DNA of 23,828 nt from ZC4RG29 sp036273935 (GCA_036273935.1 DASUGQ010000372.1:1-23828), one strand, 5' to 3'; positions 1-8,735 are shown, counted from the first letter of the stretch. The notes: generated by a model not told the origin, from the sequence alone. Numbers and translations are program-made.

Positions 1-218
1 GGAACCAGTTTAACAATAACTTTTCATTTTTTCCCGTTCATTTTGTGGACGAAAGTATTTTTTTAGCCACGGTAAAAAAGCGCGGAAGATACTGGATATT
101 CCAGAGCATAAAAGTATTCCGGCAATTCGCTTTCACGGTCACCCAGCTTTGTACCATGCGAGAGAGATCGTGAGCTGGAAAAAATCCGATATTAGTATCA
201 TCATCATTTTAGTTTGAT
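1..218. other. Left-edge region, no identified gene
   Basis: A plus-strand frame is open from the window edge (position 3) to a stop at 171-173, 56 codons without a start. It reads like ordinary protein, with an aromatic and basic stretch (KKRGRYWIFQ), and could be the tail of a gene that begins outside the window. I do not recognise it, and an open frame of this length can occur by chance. Nothing else was seen before the rteC remnant. Confidence 0.25.
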
Positions 219-396
219 TCATTTACCCGGGAAATAATTTTCCTTTAGCCGGTCCAGGAATGGCGTCCGGGTTTTCTTGCGAAAAACGAATCTCCTGAAA
301 TGTCCGGTAGTAATCACCCAGGTTGACATTGAAAAAATCTTCAACGGCAGAAGCAATGACTTTGATCGTTGCTGATCTGGTATTAAATCCTCGAAT
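219..396 (-). pseudogene. rteC-type regulator, frameshifted 3' remnant
   Basis: Read on the minus strand, about 58 codons match the C-terminal end of RteC, the Bacteroidota regulator of conjugative-transposon excision. The first part, up to about position 280, carries the recognisable LGDYYRTFQEIR segment. The family's final RTPFLDRLKE segment lies in the next frame and ends at a TGA at 219-221. Removing one T from a TTTTT run near the junction restores one continuous reading, so this is a single-base frameshift. Upstream the frame closes at a stop at 397-399 and no more RteC sequence is seen, so the N-terminal portion is lost. The family call comes from remembered RteC C-termini and is fairly firm. 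It suggests that an integrative element once lay here. Confidence 0.75.
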
Positions 397-672
397 TTAT
401 TTTAACCTACAGACAAGTTCACATTTCTGACTCTTGACATTAACAACTTTCCTACAGAGTCAATCCGTAAACATTTAGAATTTTATTGTAAGACGACAAT
501 CATAACGATAAAAGACATGATAGAAAGACATGCAGATTAAGATGAAGACTTCTTGCAGTTCATTCCCATTGACCATCATTTGACTGTTGATTTAGACTCG
601 TCGGATCACGTCCCGCTAATCGAGCAGACGGCCGCACCGGATTTTTCATCGATGAGGTGCTCCTCTCACACC
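397..672. other. Intergenic, no gene recognised
   Basis: A 62-codon plus-strand frame (553-741) overlaps the 3' end of the next minus-strand gene and has a serine/histidine-rich composition unlike a folded protein; it is not taken as a gene. No further rteC sequence is visible here. Confidence 0.4.
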
Positions 673-690
673 ATCCCGACGAGTCGGGAT
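673..690. repeat. Extragenic palindrome, possible terminator
   Basis: A perfect 8-base stem (ATCCCGAC / GTCGGGAT) with a two-base loop abuts the stop codon of the minus-strand gene at 690. Neither side has a T-run, so a classical intrinsic terminator is not certain. The adjoining stretch 663-679 (CTCTCACACCATCCCGA) recurs at 3790-3806 with one mismatch, also just after a gene end, which suggests a dispersed extragenic repeat. Confidence 0.4.
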
Positions 691-1427
691 CACTCCAGCA
701 ACCACCCTACCACCTCGTCCATAAATCCGGCGCACTGGTAGTCGGTAACGCCTTGCCAACTCGTCATGTATAGCGATACCATCCCCTCGCCCATGGCGAT
801 GACCTTGCCTCCTCCCTTTGTTTCCGCATAAACACCGATGGGATTCGTATCGGACGCGTTGCTGTACGCGAAGGGTGCGCCGCCCTCAACTATGCGTGCA
901 CCATGGGACGGGATTGAGTATTTCTTTTTTGTCACCTTACCGGGTACGGAATGTCCCCCGGACGATGCGTCGGAACTGTTCGATTTGAAAGTAATACCGA
1001 AACGCGCAACGATGTCATTTGCATTGACCTGCGCAAGCGTGGCCCAGTAGTCCTCTTCGATCACAATAAACAGCGCGCCACCTTTCTCCACATACTGCCC
1101 GATCGCAGAGCATTCGTCTTCGGAATAGTTCTTCGAAGGGACGTGAATAAAGAGCAGATCACATTGGGATAGCGCATCTGTGGTAATGAGTGTCTTCAGG
1201 TAGCCAACGACAGCATTGTGGGCCAGGCCGTTTTTGGTGAGTTGATCGGTCATATACCTTAGCCGCTCAGTAGGGACAAGCTCGCTAGAGATCATGTCGG
1301 CCGGGTCGCTGTAGAACTTCTGGCCGTGGGCCACGTCGACCAGAATTTTCTTCTTCTGTGCCGAGACGTCAGGCCAGTGGCCAATCAAGGCCAGGATAAG
1401 AAATGCGGAAGTTGTCAGTGATTTCAT
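690..1427 (-). CDS. Secreted amidotransferase-like protein, unknown function
   Basis: This 245-residue protein starts with a clear signal peptide (MKSLTTSAFLILALIG...VSAQ, cleavage near residue 24), so it is exported. The mature part begins KKKILVDVAHGQKFYS and goes through alternating strands and helices: CDLLFIHVPSKNYSEDE, then IGQYVEKGGALFIVIEEDYW. This resembles the class I glutamine-amidotransferase-like fold used in DUF4350 and IFT52-type domains, where a disordered linker often replaces the nucleophile loop. I see no Cys-His-Glu triad in the usual places, so it is probably a binding domain and not an enzyme. It stands alone, with the palindrome right after its stop. The gene is convincing (signal peptide, codon pattern); its role is unknown. 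Confidence 0.85.
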   Translation of the reverse strand: MKSLTTSAFLILALIGHWPDVSAQKKKILVDVAHGQKFYSDPADMISSELVPTERLRYMTDQLTKNGLAHNAVVGYLKTLITTDALSQCDLLFIHVPSKNYSEDECSAIGQYVEKGGALFIVIEEDYWATLAQVNANDIVARFGITFKSNSSDASSGGHSVPGKVTKKKYSIPSHGARIVEGGAPFAYSNASDTNPIGVYAETKGGGKVIAMGEGMVSLYMTSWQGVTDYQCAGFMDEVVGWLLE

Positions 1428-1849
1428 GTCTGCTTTATTGATGCGAAGTCAAGCTTCGTGCCATAAACGCACGCAGCTTTTCAGCTCGTGTTAAGGTTGA
1501 TGTGCTGTGGGGATGTTCGTAAACGGGCCGAGATTATCCGTAGACGGGCAGTGCTTGGCTTGGTTTTATTGTTCGGCAGTGGGAGCGATAAAGGAGCAAT
1601 TCTTATGTTCAAGGACGACAAACTAATAAAGTTTGATTATCGGACATCTTGTAAGGCTGTGATAAAAGATGTCGGTCGCCAGCACAAATGCAGGGTCAAC
1701 CGCGAGGCGCAGTGCTGCGTAATGTTTTTTATCTTTGCATAAATAACGGTCAAGGGGGACAACATGAAGGAGTTTATTCCAGCTGCAGCCGTCACATGGG
1801 TAGTTAGCGTACATTATTAGGACATAGATGACAGCAATATTAGAATGAA
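1428..1849. other. Intergenic, 422 bases without a recognised gene
   Basis: Two short overlapping frames (1488-1742 plus, 1623-1814 minus) give cysteine-rich, low-plausibility translations and neither has family features. A TATCTTTG octamer at 1730-1737 matches the Bacteroidota -7 consensus TAnnTTTG and points toward the ClC gene, but no TTTG lies at the -33 distance, so this is weak. The base composition shifts to AT-rich at about 1800, just before the ClC gene. Confidence 0.4.
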
Positions 1850-3739
1850 ATGAGAAAAACTAATTTATTAAACAATGGTATTCCAATTTCTCCTTCGTTA
1901 AATCCGACTTTGGAGGCTGAACATTTTGAACCAAGAAAGGGGGGAAATAAAAAAAGACTTCTAATAATTTCTTCTGTCGCCTTTCTGATTGCAGTATTCG
2001 TAAGTGTTATTGCAAAGTTTTTGGTTCTTCTTATCGATTTATTTACCAACATATCATTCTATGGAAGTTTTTCATTTTCACATTCCAATCCAGCAACACA
2101 TTCGCTTGGAATATTTGTAATAATTATTCCTGTCATTGGAGGCGTTGTAGTTGGCTTAATGGCGTTTTACGGATCAAAGGCGATTCGCGGACATGGCATT
2201 CCTGAAGCAATGGAACAAATTCTAACCAATCAAAGCAAAATAAAACCTGCAATAACTTTTTTAAAGCCACTTTCTTCGGCAATTGCAATAGGAACCGGCG
2301 GGCCATTCGGTGCAGAAGGACCCATTATTGCAACAGGCGGAGCATTAGGTTCTACGATCGGGCAGCTATTAAAAATATCTCACAATGAGCGAAAAATATT
2401 ATTGTCGGCCGGAGCAACAGCAGGCATGGCTGCAATATTTGGAAGTCCGATTGCAGCAATTTTCTTAGCGATAGAATTGTTATTGTTTGAATTTTCACCA
2501 CGCTCCCTTATTCCTGTTGCAATAGCCTGTATTGTTGGTTCGACAGGGCATCATCTCTTATTCGGACAAAACCCGGTCTTTGGAATGGATGCCATAGCAA
2601 TTCCCACTAACTCAGCACTTTTAGCCTACAGCATAATGGGAATTATGATTGGAATTTTATCTGTGGGGGTTAGTAAAGCAGTTTACTTTGTTGAAGACGG
2701 ATTTGAAAAAATTCCAGTCCACTGGATGTGGTGGCCAGCCATAGGAGGTCTGCTGGTCGGAGTGATAGGCTATTTTGCTCCTCGCACTCTCGGCGTTGGC
2801 TATGAAAACATTACGGATATTCTTTCCGGAAACTTAACGACACAAGTTATTTTATCGTTGTGTTTTTTAAAATTCATTTCCTGGGCTGTTGCATTAGGAA
2901 GTGGAACATCCGGAGGAACTTTGGCTCCATTACTTACCGTTGGCGGAGCTGCCGGAGCATTGTTAGGTATGGCCATCATGCATTTTTTCCCTCAGTCGGG
3001 CATTAATATTCCGCTTGCGGCATTAGTGGGCATGGCTTCAATGTTTGCCGGTGCTTCAAGAGCATTATTGACTTCAATTATTTTTGCATTCGAAACTACT
3101 TCTCAGTCCAATGCCTTGCTCCCTCTTCTTGGCGCTTGCCTTGGCTCCTATTTTGTTTCCTTCTTTCTAATGGAGCACACAATTATGACAGAAAAAATTG
3201 CACGAAGAGGTGTCAAAACTCCACACTCATACGAACCAGATATATTGGAAAGAATAACGGTTGAACAAGTTCTTACCAACAATGGAATGATAATAAGCGA
3301 AGATAATAGTATAAAAGAAGTTCGTGAGTGGTTGAATCAAGAGCCGGATTATAAATCAAAATATTTTATCGTTTCGAATAATGAGGGAGAATACAAGGGA
3401 ATACTAAATTCTTTAAACTTGTACGGCAATGATAATTCTCCAGAAAATAAAATAGGAACATTGCTAACACGCAATCATTCATCCATAAGGCTAAGCGATA
3501 CGCTGCGCATCGCTGCTGAAACCATGGCGAAAGAAAATGTTGATGTTTTACCAGTTATAACGAATGAGAATAAAAACATTGTCGGTATTTTATCCTATCA
3601 TGACATTCTTGCAACGTACAAACATGGAATTGACGACCATGAAATGAAACGGCCTCATATTTCATTAAAAAGAAATGGTCTGAAAATATTGTTACGAGGA
3701 CAGAAGTTGGTATCAGTTATTAAGCGAAAGGAAAAATAA
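1850..3739 (+). CDS. ClC-family chloride transporter/channel with CBS pair
   Basis: This 629-residue inner-membrane protein moves chloride (or a similar anion). The ClC core spans roughly residues 35-455 with the three ion-path signatures: GHGIPE at 114-119, GAEGP at 154-158 with the gating glutamate E156, and GSGTSGGTLAP at 350-360. A cytoplasmic tail carries two CBS domains, about 465-525 and 535-592, which in this family bind adenine nucleotides and modulate transport. By alignment with E. coli ClcA, the internal proton glutamate (E203) is a leucine here (AIELL, L210), and the ion-coordinating tyrosine (Y445) falls on M446. This layout is seen in other bacterial ClCs and leaves exchanger versus channel open. 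The gene is visibly AT-richer than its neighbours and stands alone between two gene-poor stretches, so it may have been acquired. The start fits the family's length. Confidence 0.95.
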   Translation: MRKTNLLNNGIPISPSLNPTLEAEHFEPRKGGNKKRLLIISSVAFLIAVFVSVIAKFLVLLIDLFTNISFYGSFSFSHSNPATHSLGIFVIIIPVIGGVVVGLMAFYGSKAIRGHGIPEAMEQILTNQSKIKPAITFLKPLSSAIAIGTGGPFGAEGPIIATGGALGSTIGQLLKISHNERKILLSAGATAGMAAIFGSPIAAIFLAIELLLFEFSPRSLIPVAIACIVGSTGHHLLFGQNPVFGMDAIAIPTNSALLAYSIMGIMIGILSVGVSKAVYFVEDGFEKIPVHWMWWPAIGGLLVGVIGYFAPRTLGVGYENITDILSGNLTTQVILSLCFLKFISWAVALGSGTSGGTLAPLLTVGGAAGALLGMAIMHFFPQSGINIPLAALVGMASMFAGASRALLTSIIFAFETTSQSNALLPLLGACLGSYFVSFFLMEHTIMTEKIARRGVKTPHSYEPDILERITVEQVLTNNGMIISEDNSIKEVREWLNQEPDYKSKYFIVSNNEGEYKGILNSLNLYGNDNSPENKIGTLLTRNHSSIRLSDTLRIAAETMAKENVDVLPVITNENKNIVGILSYHDILATYKHGIDDHEMKRPHISLKRNGLKILLRGQKLVSVIKRKEK

Positions 3740-4100
3740 CATCGGATATCGCGTAGAGGGCCTGTGATTCGCCAGATTCACGGATGCGTCTCTCACACCT
3801 TCCCGATAGCACCAGGACGGTTCATTGGGTTGCGGCGATATTTGTTGGTAGTAATTGAACATAATTGGTAGCCTCTTTGTTGGGCTTTTTCAGCGTGATA
3901 GATATTACCATGATTGGGTTTGAGTAATAACCATCCACCGATCCAGGTTTAAAACTACATGCATAGGCCAGACCGTTAGGAAAACCGGGCATGCCACCGC
4001 CAATCACTACGTGCTGTTAACAAGAACCTTACCATCGCCGAGTCCATTGAATTATTTTCTATCAAATTGAACGAAACGATAACGGTAACTAACTAGCCCT
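3740..4100. other. Intergenic with a possible unidentified gene remnant
   Basis: The first part carries a second copy (3790-3806) of the repeat found at 663-679. On the minus strand, 3822-4009 is an open frame whose translation (for example MPGFPNGLAYACSFKPGS and NPIMVISITLKK) looks protein-like. An adjacent frame at 4010-4045 reads GLGDGKVLVNST, and the two are separated by a frame change. This could be the decayed end of a gene read right to left. I do not recognise the family. Confidence 0.3.
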
Positions 4101-4847
4101 ATGAAGATATTGGTTTTCAAGAACTACGAAGAACTATCAAAAAGAGCAGCAGAGGAAATAGCATCAACAATCGAAGCCAAACCAAACGCTGTGATCTGCC
4201 TGGCCTCGGGCGATAGCCCCCGGCGAACGTGTGAAATTTTTGTTCAGGAGGCAAACCAAAAAAGACTGGATCTGTCCGGTGCGCACTTTGTTGGATTGGA
4301 TGAATGGGTTGGCGTCAGCCCGGATGATCCAGGTAGTTGTCAATACTTTCTGCGGCACAATATCATTAATCCCCTTAACGTGGATAGGAACCATTTTCAC
4401 CTGTTCAATGTGATGGCATCTGATCTACGTGATGAATGTTTGAAAATGGATAACACCATTTCTCAACTGGGAGGTGTCGATATCATGGTCGTGGGCATCG
4501 GGATGAATGGTCATATCGGTTTCAATGAACCAGGTGTAGCCCCTGATCTATTTTGCCATGTTGCAGAGCTAGATGATACTACGCAGGAAGTAGGGCAGAA
4601 ATATTTCACACAAAAAAAAGAACTGAAGATGGGCATCACGCTAGGGCTTGCACATTTGACACATGCCCGGAAAGCCTTATTGCTGGCCAGTGGCATCCAC
4701 AAAGCTCCTATTGTCTCGCGAGCATTTCAAGCGAGCATCACGAACCAGGTGCCTGCAAGTATACTCCAAACCCATCCAAACAGTTTGATCCTGCTGGATG
4801 AAGATGCTGCCTCAAATCTTGTGGAGAAAAAAAAGAAATGCATGTAA
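4101..4847 (+). CDS. nagB: Glucosamine-6-phosphate deaminase family (NagB-like)
   Basis: A 248-residue cytoplasmic enzyme of the glucosamine/galactosamine-6-phosphate isomerase family. The reaction known for NagB is glucosamine-6-phosphate to fructose-6-phosphate plus ammonia, which feeds amino sugars into glycolysis. Visible motifs are the phosphate-binding loop CLASGDSP (33-40), the catalytic FVGLDEW segment (D67, E68) and GIGMNGHIGFNEP (132-144) with H138 and E143. Asn136 replaces the Asp found here in E. coli NagB, as in the Gram-positive type. The loop has Asp where the common LATGSTP form has Ser. The family is sure; the exact substrate (glucosamine or galactosamine phosphate) is not, and no nagA, transporter or chitin genes lie nearby. 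The protein is slightly shorter than E. coli NagB (266) and ends in a lysine-rich tail. Confidence 0.88.
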   Translation: MKILVFKNYEELSKRAAEEIASTIEAKPNAVICLASGDSPRRTCEIFVQEANQKRLDLSGAHFVGLDEWVGVSPDDPGSCQYFLRHNIINPLNVDRNHFHLFNVMASDLRDECLKMDNTISQLGGVDIMVVGIGMNGHIGFNEPGVAPDLFCHVAELDDTTQEVGQKYFTQKKELKMGITLGLAHLTHARKALLLASGIHKAPIVSRAFQASITNQVPASILQTHPNSLILLDEDAASNLVEKKKKCM

Positions 4848-5120
4848 GGAAGGAAGGTCCATAGTTCAATAGGGAGTCAAGGTGTTACAGGGTAGAGACC
4901 AACGAATTCTTCGTTTGGACCAAAGCGGCGATAGCTTTCCAGATGAATTGTCAGTGATGAAAGCAGCGCCAAGGATCGATACTTTCACTTTCTGCATTTT
5001 GGTATGGAGCTGTTTAGAGTTTTCTTATCATGATATTTCCGGTACTATCGGGCATGTGATGAGGTGACCAAAGGAAGGGGTAATCGAGTGAGTAAAATTT
5101 TTGATCACAGTCTCTTGCAT

Positions 5121-5684
5121 TTAATATACCCAAGCGCCGTCCCCTTCTTTATATGGTATGCATCCGTCATAACGACCAGGAATGGGAACATAACGCAGTG
5201 CACGCGTAGCGCCAGGCTCCGATGAGAAGAACCCCCATACCGTCAATTGGCTGAGCATCGAGAAGAAATGCATTTGTTCGCTGCGCTTTTCACCCTCAAG
5301 CTTCCTTGCTTCCTCATCGAACAAGACCATGAGATCAAATTTCTGTTGGTCATCTAATTCAACGAAGGACCTCCCGTACTTTTTATCAGCGGCTTGTTGA
5401 ATGGTTGATATTCCTTCAAAGAATATCTTCTGTTCTTCCGGGCTATAGCAATCCGTAACAATCACTTTCATGAATTCACCGATCTTAGCAGTTTTGGCTC
5501 CCGGTGATGACGCCGTTGCTGGAAGAATGGTTTCGCCGACCTCGTCCAGCAATTTCAAGACTTCGTCGTTAAAATCTTCTATTTTGGTTTCACTGTGCCT
5601 GCAGCCCGACAGAAAAGCCTGTGAACCAATGATGGCGGAACCAAAAAAGGCTGCAGTTGCCGCCAAGGCTTCTCGTCTGTTCAT
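5121..5684 (-). CDS. Gluconate 2-dehydrogenase subunit 3-like, Tat-exported
   Basis: This 187-residue protein matches the small-subunit family of membrane-bound GMC dehydrogenases (gluconate_2-dh3). It begins MNRREALAATAAFFG, a twin-arginine (Tat) signal, and the hydrophobic stretch ends in a possible lipobox FLSGC (C28), so it may be a lipid-anchored periplasmic protein. The mature part is helical and acidic (VGETILPATASSPGAK, then FDLMVLFDEEARKL). It lies 4 bases after the GMC oxidoreductase and is surely co-transcribed with it. In characterised relatives this subunit is needed for export or stability of the flavoprotein, which itself has no signal peptide, so the pair probably crosses the membrane folded and together. 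No cytochrome c subunit gene is in the window. Confidence 0.88.
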   Translation of the reverse strand: MNRREALAATAAFFGSAIIGSQAFLSGCRHSETKIEDFNDEVLKLLDEVGETILPATASSPGAKTAKIGEFMKVIVTDCYSPEEQKIFFEGISTIQQAADKKYGRSFVELDDQQKFDLMVLFDEEARKLEGEKRSEQMHFFSMLSQLTVWGFFSSEPGATRALRYVPIPGRYDGCIPYKEGDGAWVY

Positions 5685-5688
5685 ATGA

Positions 5689-7422
5689 CTAAAGATTTTT
5701 TTTGTTCAATTCAGTTACCGCATGATCAGCTGCCCTGGCCGTCAGCGCCATATAAAGGATAGATGGACTTTGATTTCCGGTGCTGGTCATGCAGGCGCCG
5801 TCAGTGACAAAAACATTTTTGCAGTGATGCAACTGGTTCCAGTCATTAAGCAAAGAAGTTTTGGGGTCTTTTCCCATTCTTGTCCCGCCCATCTCGTGAA
5901 TATCAAGGCCGGGGGGCTGCTTGTTATCGGCAGCCTCCAGCACTTTGCCACCGGCATTTTCCAACATCTCACTGCCCTGCTGAAGGAAATCTTTTACCAT
6001 CTTTTCATCGTTGTCATCATAGGCAACCGATGTGACTAGAAGCGGCATGCCCCACTGATCAACACTATCTTCACTCAAGCGGACATGATTGGATTCTTTC
6101 ATGATGGTTTCGCCCTGCATATACATGTAAGCCTCCCAACGGCCGGGGACGCGAAGCTTTTCTTTGTAATCAACACCTACCCGCGGCGTTCCTTCGTCAT
6201 ATGTCCCCCGCGTCCGATATGCGCCTGAAAAAGATGTGAACCCTCCGACATAGTCCATTTCCTGTTTGCCCAGATTTCGATAATTGGCGATAATACCTTC
6301 GGTAGGATTTCGAACGTAATAATATTTATCCGTAAACCCCTCGAACGCAGCCCGGACAAAGCCGCGGTAGATATGAAAACCGATACCTTTACCCAACATT
6401 CCACTATCATTTCCCAAGCCATTTGGAAAGCGGTTACTGATGGAATTGAGTAAGATCAAATTCGTGTTCAGTGCAGAGGCATTGACAAAAATAATCCTTG
6501 CAAAATATTCAGTCACCGCTTTTGTATTTGTATCGATAACCCGAACACCGGCCGCTCTGCCTTTTACTTCGTCATATAGAATAGAGTGGACGACAGAAAA
6601 AGGTCGTACGGTAAGATTACCGGTTCTGGCAGCCCAGGGCAATGTGCTTGAAACAGAACTAAAGTACGCGCCATAGGGGCATCCTCGCATGCAGAGGTTC
6701 CTTGCCTGGCAGCGGCCACGTCCCTGCTTTTGATGCAATTCACTCGGCTGAGAAAGGTGTGCCCAACGCCCCTGAACGTAATAGCGATTTTTGTAATGCA
6801 TCAGGTAGGACTCTTTCAAATGTTTCTCCACGCAATTGAACTCATAGGGGGGCAGGAATTCGCCATCGGGCATTGCATCGATGCCATCTTTATTTCCGCA
6901 CACACCGATAAATTTTTCAACGTGCGAATACCAAGGCGCTACATCATCATAACGTATGGGCCAATCATGTCCGTACCCCAGCCTGGCGGGTGCTTCAAAT
7001 TCATGATTACTCCAACGCTGACAGGCCCTTCCCCAAATAATTGACTTACCCCCTACCTGATATCCCCGGATCCAATCAAAGGGTTTTTCCTGGACGTATG
7101 GGTGATCACTGTCTTTGATGAAGAAATGTGAAGTGTCTTCTCCGAACCCGGCTGCTTTGGATATCAACGGATTATCTTTATAAAACTGGTAGGACATGCT
7201 TCCCCGGTGTTCCAACTCCCACGGGGCCTTTGTCATTGTTGGATAATCTTTCAGGTGTTCGATATTCCTTCCACGCTCGAGGACGAGTGTTTTCAATCCT
7301 TTGTCACAGAGTTCCTTTGCTGCCCAGCCGCCGCTGATCCCGGAACCAATCACGATTGCATCGTAGGCATTCAGCGCTGTCCGCTTCAAATTGAAATTTA
7401 CCGTTGTCGAATCCTGGATCAT
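5689..7422 (-). CDS. GMC-family FAD oxidoreductase (sugar dehydrogenase type)
   Basis: A 577-residue flavoprotein. The FAD-binding Rossmann motif is at residues 22-35 (AIVIGSGISGGWAA) and is followed by the acidic end LVLERG. The C-terminal GMC domain has DIHEMGGTRMG with the probable catalytic His509, and TSTGNQSPS with Asn550. A cluster of three cysteines, C238, C244 and C248 (CQARNLCMRGCPYG), sits where complex-type glucose dehydrogenases carry cysteines for an iron-sulfur cluster; binding here is inferred. Such enzymes oxidise sugars, sugar acids or glycosides in the periplasm and pass electrons to a cytochrome or quinone. It has no signal peptide of its own and pairs with the Tat-bearing small subunit next to it. 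The pairing resembles gluconate 2-dehydrogenases and glucoside 3-dehydrogenases. The substrate cannot be read from the sequence. Confidence 0.92.
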   Translation of the reverse strand: MIQDSTTVNFNLKRTALNAYDAIVIGSGISGGWAAKELCDKGLKTLVLERGRNIEHLKDYPTMTKAPWELEHRGSMSYQFYKDNPLISKAAGFGEDTSHFFIKDSDHPYVQEKPFDWIRGYQVGGKSIIWGRACQRWSNHEFEAPARLGYGHDWPIRYDDVAPWYSHVEKFIGVCGNKDGIDAMPDGEFLPPYEFNCVEKHLKESYLMHYKNRYYVQGRWAHLSQPSELHQKQGRGRCQARNLCMRGCPYGAYFSSVSSTLPWAARTGNLTVRPFSVVHSILYDEVKGRAAGVRVIDTNTKAVTEYFARIIFVNASALNTNLILLNSISNRFPNGLGNDSGMLGKGIGFHIYRGFVRAAFEGFTDKYYYVRNPTEGIIANYRNLGKQEMDYVGGFTSFSGAYRTRGTYDEGTPRVGVDYKEKLRVPGRWEAYMYMQGETIMKESNHVRLSEDSVDQWGMPLLVTSVAYDDNDEKMVKDFLQQGSEMLENAGGKVLEAADNKQPPGLDIHEMGGTRMGKDPKTSLLNDWNQLHHCKNVFVTDGACMTSTGNQSPSILYMALTARAADHAVTELNKKNL

Positions 7423-8177
7423 CCTTGGCGCGTTTAGTACAATAAAAGCGAACCCTTACTTATCATTTTATTGTTCATATAGATTACGAACTTTTCACGA
7501 TGCTTTTCTATCTAAAGGTCGTAAAAAATATCTTGCTGGCAAGCCAGCGACTAATGGTTGTTCGAAGCCGATTGTATACGTTCTCAGCGAGATTTTGTGT
7601 CGAACAGACCATCCATCTCAGACGATTAGCTATCTGCTCATTGATGTTCAACCCGGCATTCATTCAATTTGACGCCTGTCCCTCCAGCCTCAGCACGGGA
7701 GCTCCTGAAACAACCTATTTCCAGGAAGCAGTGAGAAGTGCGTGATTGCTGACAGATTCGCTCCGGAGACATCGGATCAGCCCGGAACAAAAAGGTGGTC
7801 GCGTCAGGTACGAGGTTATAAGAGCCAAGGCGATGTTCTCCTTTTATGCACCAGTACGCGCTCAACGAAGTCGTGTTGCCAATAACATTTATCCAAAATA
7901 CTCTGTCAATCCCTCGAGTCATCCTTCCTCATTCTTGCAGGCACGCGCTTCACACAATCTCTGCAATCATCCACTGGCCTGTATTCCGCTGTGCCTGTTC
8001 AGAAAGACGGCTTTACTTTTACGCATTAAAGTTTTACATTTAGAAAGGCAATGATTTGAAGAGAGAGCCAATGGCTCAATCGTTTGAAACCGTACCCGAT
8101 TGTTCCGACTGCTGACAGGGTGCCGGTTATGTGTGTCCAACCCCAGTGCTTCGAACGCTATAAAAAAAGACCACTTG
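7423..8177. other. Intergenic, about 750 bases without a recognised gene
   Basis: Several short frames cross this stretch on both strands (for example 7638-7922 minus, 7746-8054 plus), but none shows a family motif or a believable composition, and they overlap one another. A short perfect inverted repeat GCTGGC-AA-GCCAGC lies at 7535-7548. The stretch must hold the divergent control regions of the oxidoreductase pair (leftward) and the sigma-factor set (rightward), but no promoter match is strong. It may contain decayed genes that I cannot identify. Confidence 0.4.
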
Positions 8178-8735
8178 ATGTCTGATGGACTAGACCATGA
8201 GGGACTGAGGAAGCTTATGCGCTTTCTTCCGGAGAAGGCCATAAACATTCTATATGAGCAGTACTACCACCAGTTCCTGCGCATTTCTGAACATTTCACC
8301 CACGACGATGAAGCTGCGAAGGACATTGTCCAGGATGCCTTCGCGCTCGTCTGGGAGAAGCGCCGGGTGCTGAGCCGGAGTGACAAATCCATCTCAAACT
8401 TCATGGGCGGCATGGTCCGCAACCGCTCGATATCCTACTACCTGGAGCATGTGAAAAATTTCGAAGATATTGAAAAACTGCTGGACCATGCCGCCAGCGG
8501 GATGACAGCCGAGCCGGCCGAGGTAACGTTCATACGTGCAGAAGTTGCACAGGCCATGCGTGCTTATGTTTCCACCTTTCCGCGCCGGGAGCGGCAGTGC
8601 CTGTTAATGAAAGTGGACAAAGAAATGTCCCCGGACCAAATAGCCAGGAAGCTAGGAGTCGGCCGCAAGGCGGTGGAGCGCAGCCTTACCAGTGCACGGA
8701 AGCGGTTGCGCAAATACTGGGATGACATTCAATAA
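8178..8735 (+). CDS. ECF-type RNA polymerase sigma factor
   Basis: This sigma-70 family factor has the two domains of ECF sigma factors and directs RNA polymerase to a small set of promoters. Counting from the ATG at 8178 (185 residues), region 2 spans about 22-90 with the core-binding segment YEQYYHQFLRIS and DDEAAKDIVQDAFALVWEKR. Region 4 spans about 125-183 with the helix-turn-helix SPDQIARKLGVGRKAVERSL. The frame stays open to an ATG at 8100, but those 26 extra residues have no family counterpart, so 8178 is preferred. The next gene encodes a FecR-like membrane protein, the usual partner and regulator of such factors in Bacteroidota. No SusC/TonB receptor follows, so the signal and target genes are unknown. 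Confidence 0.92.
   Translation: MSDGLDHEGLRKLMRFLPEKAINILYEQYYHQFLRISEHFTHDDEAAKDIVQDAFALVWEKRRVLSRSDKSISNFMGGMVRNRSISYYLEHVKNFEDIEKLLDHAASGMTAEPAEVTFIRAEVAQAMRAYVSTFPRRERQCLLMKVDKEMSPDQIARKLGVGRKAVERSLTSARKRLRKYWDDIQ

Noticed and set aside
553..741. 62-codon plus-strand frame
   Set aside because: Overlaps the 3' end of a convincing minus-strand gene and has a low-complexity Ser/His/Thr composition.
1730..1737. TATCTTTG as a ClC promoter -7 box
   Set aside because: Matches TAnnTTTG, but there is no TTTG at the -33 distance; too weak to list as a promoter.
1488..1814. Two short frames on opposite strands before the ClC gene
   Set aside because: Cysteine-rich translations, no family features, and each overlaps the other.
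4882..5067. 61-codon plus-strand frame after nagB
   Set aside because: No recognisable motif or start signal; on the minus strand a short protein-like stretch also occurs, but too short to judge.
7638..7922. 94-codon minus-strand frame in the long gap
   Set aside because: Composition looks like random coding, it overlaps plus-strand frames of similar quality, and no domain is visible.
8100..8177. Upstream start of the sigma factor
   Set aside because: The extra 26 residues have no counterpart in ECF sigma factors; the ATG at 8178 fits better.
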